From positions 1,302,001-1,366,000 of the forward strand of contig NZ_CP034593.1 of the NCBI RefSeq assembly GCF_003971195.1: a stretch of DNA of 64,000 bases, in the 5' to 3' direction. Of this stretch, positions 61,554-64,000 are shown piece by piece (position 1 is the first letter of the stretch; each line of letters begins with the position of its first letter). This DNA is from Flaviflexus ciconiae. GTDB lineage: Bacteria > Actinomycetota > Actinomycetes > Actinomycetales > Actinomycetaceae. The notes beneath the pieces are model-generated. The model did no database searches and was not told where the DNA came from. It saw only the letters and a list, made by a program, of their open reading frames with translations. Made by a program: the position numbers and the translations under genes.

Positions 61554-61866
61554 AGTCGTCCTATTCCTTTGACTTCGTTTAAGGGTAGCCGTTTCTCGTC
61601 CGCTACTACTACCCGGCGAGCCCGTGAACAGTGCCTCAGGGCCGCCCGAATGTTCCCAACCATCTTAGCGACTTGAGGAAACATCCACGAGATCCTGCCC
61701 TAGCAAGCGTTCCTCACAACCGGGCGAGGCAAATCAGGCCCACCTGCGCGGAGCAAGTGAACCGGCGGGGCAATGCCGGAAATAACCGAGCACGACCCCG
61801 CCGGGACCGCTGAACGCCAATAATTAGTGTGGTTTTCACCCTACGAGAAGGCGCAGCTTCCTGGAC
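61554..61866. other. 313-bp region between ribokinase-like gene and ffh
   Basis: No gene or clear repeat. It should contain the ffh promoter and the end of the ribokinase-like transcript; I see no convincing terminator hairpin. Confidence 0.4.
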
Positions 61867-62778
61867 TTACGGAGCCCAGTTTTCAAACTCTTCGGCGGTT
61901 GCGTAGGAGTACTGGGTTCCCCTCTTCGTGACGGAGTTAGCAGCGTAACGGGATGCTGTCATCAGCGCATCGGGAACGCTGTCGCCCTTGACGATTCGGG
62001 TGGCGAAGCAACCGATAAACGCATCTCCAGCACCCGTGGAGTCAACCGCTTCCACCACCGTTGAGTCGATGAGGACCTCGTCGGTCTCGGTCAGCCAGAG
62101 GCTACCGCGGGAGCCGAGCGTCACGATAATGTTCTCGAGCTTGGATTCGGCGAGGATCTTCTTACCTGCCTCGGTGATCTCCTCGATGGTCTCAAGATCC
62201 TTACCGGCAAGAAGCGAGAGCTCCGTTTCGTTCGGAACGAAATATGTGCACTTGGCGACGTACTCGGGATCCAGACGAGTATCGGCAGGCGCCGGGTTGA
62301 GAAGGACGGGGACACCTCGCTCGACAGCAAGGTCGATCGCGGCATAAACGGTCTCGAGCGGGATCTCCAGCTGAAGGACGAGGAGCTTGCACTCCCCAAT
62401 CGCATCCCCAGCATCCGCCACATCCTGGGGCGACAAAAGACCGTTCGCGCCCTTGACGATGATGATCGAGTTGTTTGATTCCCTATCGACAAAGATCGGG
62501 GCAACCCCCGAGCTGCCCGTGGTTTCGAGAACCCATTCGGTGTCGATCCCGTTGTCGTCGAAGTTCTTCACGGTGTTTGCCGCGAAGATGTCGTTGCCTA
62601 CCCGGGTGACCATGCGGACGGTGGCCCCAAGGCGAGAGGCGGCGACAGCCTGGTTCGCGCCCTTGCCTCCGCATCCCATCTCGAACTCGGGGGCTTCGAT
62701 TGTCTCCCCCTCCTTCGGCATGCGGTCAATGTAGGTAATGAGGTCAACATTGTTCGAACCGACAACTGCGATATCCAT
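61867..62778 (-). CDS. ribokinase-like PfkB-family sugar kinase
   Basis: 303 residues from ATG 62778, with AAAGG just upstream. The PfkB fold is clear: NNVDLITYIDRMPKEGETI, the first signature region MGCGGKGANQAVAASRLG and the second, DSTGAGDAFIGCF, with the catalytic Asp. The arrangement is that of ribokinases, which phosphorylate D-ribose at C5. No ribose transporter lies nearby, so related sugars are possible. It is monocistronic between ftsY and ffh. The frame upstream to 62967 lacks start signals. Confidence 0.9.
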   Translation of the reverse strand: MDIAVVGSNNVDLITYIDRMPKEGETIEAPEFEMGCGGKGANQAVAASRLGATVRMVTRVGNDIFAANTVKNFDDNGIDTEWVLETTGSSGVAPIFVDRESNNSIIIVKGANGLLSPQDVADAGDAIGECKLLVLQLEIPLETVYAAIDLAVERGVPVLLNPAPADTRLDPEYVAKCTYFVPNETELSLLAGKDLETIEEITEAGKKILAESKLENIIVTLGSRGSLWLTETDEVLIDSTVVEAVDSTGAGDAFIGCFATRIVKGDSVPDALMTASRYAANSVTKRGTQYSYATAEEFENWAP

Positions 62779-63136
62779 GACGGACCTTTCTGCCGCGTCG
62801 ACAGCGACGCGAGGTTGAAGGGAAATATAAAAGCCAGCTGCGGGAAGCGATAAGGAAGGCTGGTAACCATCCGTGCCCGGTCGGGTCGATATCCCGCTGT
62901 CCCGATACTCGGAGTGTACGCCGCGAACACTGCTGTTTGCTCGATGGCAGGAGGGAGAACTTCCCACAGGAGGTAACGGTCACCAGCTTTGCCTCGCAAC
63001 AGCGTTCGACTCGGACACCAGTCGGCAGCATTCCCTCAACGCGGGAGGCGAACTCCCGCTGGGCGATAACTGTTCCGTAAGAGAGTTGATGCCCTCCGGG
63101 GAGGGCATCAACCAAAGAGTGAATCGAACGAATTGC
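62779..63136. other. 358-bp region between ribokinase-like gene and ftsY
   Basis: No gene supported; the open frames here are shadows. It holds the promoter region of the ribokinase-like gene and the ftsY terminator at 63085-63112. Confidence 0.45.
63085..63112 (-). terminator. ftsY terminator
   Basis: GTTGATGCCCTCC (63085-63097) pairs with GGAGGGCATCAAC (63100-63112). On the minus strand it is followed by TCTCTTACGG. It starts 25 bases past the ftsY stop. Confidence 0.7.
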
Positions 63137-64000
63137 TTACGAGAGGAGCGCCTCGACGAAGCCTTCGGGATCGAACGGTGCAAGGTCGTCTGCTCCCTCG
63201 CCGAGTCCCACGAACTTCACGGGGACACCGAGGGTGCGCTGCACGTTGATGACGATTCCGCCCTTGGCGGTGCCGTCCAGCTTGGTGAGGACGATACCGG
63301 TGATGCCAACGACTTCGGAGAACACCTTGGCCTGGGACATGGCGTTCTGACCGGTCGTGGCGTCGATAACGAGGAGGACCTCGCGGACCGGCGCCTGCTT
63401 CTCCATGACGCGCTTGATCTTGCCAAGCTCGTCCATGAGGCCGGCCTTGTTTTGGAGGCGGCCCGCCGTGTCAACAACAACCACGTCAACTTCTTGGCGG
63501 CGGCCCTCGGCAACAGCTTCAAAAGCGACGGAAGCCGGATCGGCTCCCTCCACGTCGGAGCGAACAACGTCGACACCAACGCGCTCGCCCCAGGTGGCTA
63601 GCTGATCGGCCGCGGCGGCGCGGAACGTGTCTGCCGCACCGAGGACAACTGTCTTGTCTTCTGCAACGAGAACGCGGGCAAGCTTGCCAATAGTGGTGGT
63701 CTTACCGGTGCCGTTAACTCCGACAACGAGAACGGTGGCGGGGTGGTGCGCACCGTCGTCACCCACACCGGGGACGGTGTCGAGTGTGCGGTCCATATCC
63801 GGATTCACGAGGGCGAGGAGCTGTTCACGGAGGATCTCGCGGACAACCTCGGGATCGGTGGTGCCGCGCACCTTGGTCTCGGTCCGGAGGTTCTCCATGA
63901 GCTCGTCGCTGGCCTCGAGGCCAACGTCGGCAGCCAGGAGGGTTTCCTCGATCTCGTCCCAGTCGTCCTCGGAAAGGTCACCACGGGAAAGAATGGAAAG
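63137..64000 (-). CDS. ftsY: SRP receptor FtsY, 5' part outside the window
   Basis: At least 287 residues; the frame is open to the window end, so the N-terminus is missing. The helical N domain (LSEDDWDEIEETLLAADVGL) is followed by the NG GTPase with VVGVNGTGKTTTIGKLA, ADTFRAAAADQL, VVDTAGRLQNKAGLMDEL, LTKLDGTAKGGI and GLGEGADDLAPFDPEGFV. It docks the Ffh-ribosome complex at the membrane. The C-terminal EALLS end is typical. Confidence 0.95.
   Translation of the reverse strand, partial: LSILSRGDLSEDDWDEIEETLLAADVGLEASDELMENLRTETKVRGTTDPEVVREILREQLLALVNPDMDRTLDTVPGVGDDGAHHPATVLVVGVNGTGKTTTIGKLARVLVAEDKTVVLGAADTFRAAAADQLATWGERVGVDVVRSDVEGADPASVAFEAVAEGRRQEVDVVVVDTAGRLQNKAGLMDELGKIKRVMEKQAPVREVLLVIDATTGQNAMSQAKVFSEVVGITGIVLTKLDGTAKGGIVINVQRTLGVPVKFVGLGEGADDLAPFDPEGFVEALLS

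Overview
The window is high-GC bacterial DNA from an actinomycete (Actinomycetota). The gene sets that point there are rpsP-khpA-rimM-trmD-rplS-lepB-rnhB-DUF2469, rpsB-tsf, guaA beside a DUF3817 gene, a SURF1 gene, and LPXTG pili with a class C sortase. A member of the Actinomycetaceae or a close relative is the best guess; the species cannot be read from the sequence.

Layout. 1-7.8 kb: two small membrane proteins, guaA with a one-base frameshift, a DUF3817 protein, and a heterodimeric ABC exporter whose two nucleotide-binding domains are degenerate in complementary ways. 7.9-10 kb: IS scars, namely a shrunken ISL3-family element with both inverted repeats, abutting a broken IS3-family element. 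10-16 kb: an MFS transporter, SURF1, and pta-ackA (pta frameshifted). 16-21 kb: an acyl-CoA dehydrogenase, a broken 2-hydroxyacyl-CoA dehydratase activase gene, a divergent TetR regulator and a GNAT. 21-28 kb: a secreted 5'-nucleotidase with C-terminal repeats, an XRE-regulator/membrane-protein pair behind four operator-like palindromes spaced exactly 23 bp, a CMD-family protein, and tsf-rpsB. 28-51 kb: cell-surface region. 51-64 kb: housekeeping genes xerC, dprA, DUF2469, rnhB, lepB, rplS, trmD, rimM, khpA, rpsP, an amidohydrolase, ffh, a ribokinase-like gene and the start of ftsY.

The accessory heart of the window is 29-51 kb. A pilus operon (VWA tip adhesin, major pilin, class C sortase) and a giant DUF5979-repeat surface protein of about 3,130 codons are each read on the minus strand. 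Each is divergent from its own large MalT/LAL-like LuxR regulator on the plus strand. The two regulators are paralogues with almost the same DNA-binding helix, and their upstream regions share motifs, so they may form a cross-talking or hierarchical switch for surface structures. The first regulator has a damaged P-loop and the second an intact one. The giant adhesin carries an in-frame TAG at codon 196.

Sequence quality needs attention. guaA, pta and trmD each break at a run of four G or C, where one added base would restore the family sequence. trmD is generally essential, so sequencing or assembly error is the likeliest cause. The breaks in the activase gene and the M23 peptidase gene, and the TAG in the adhesin, do not fit that pattern and may be real.
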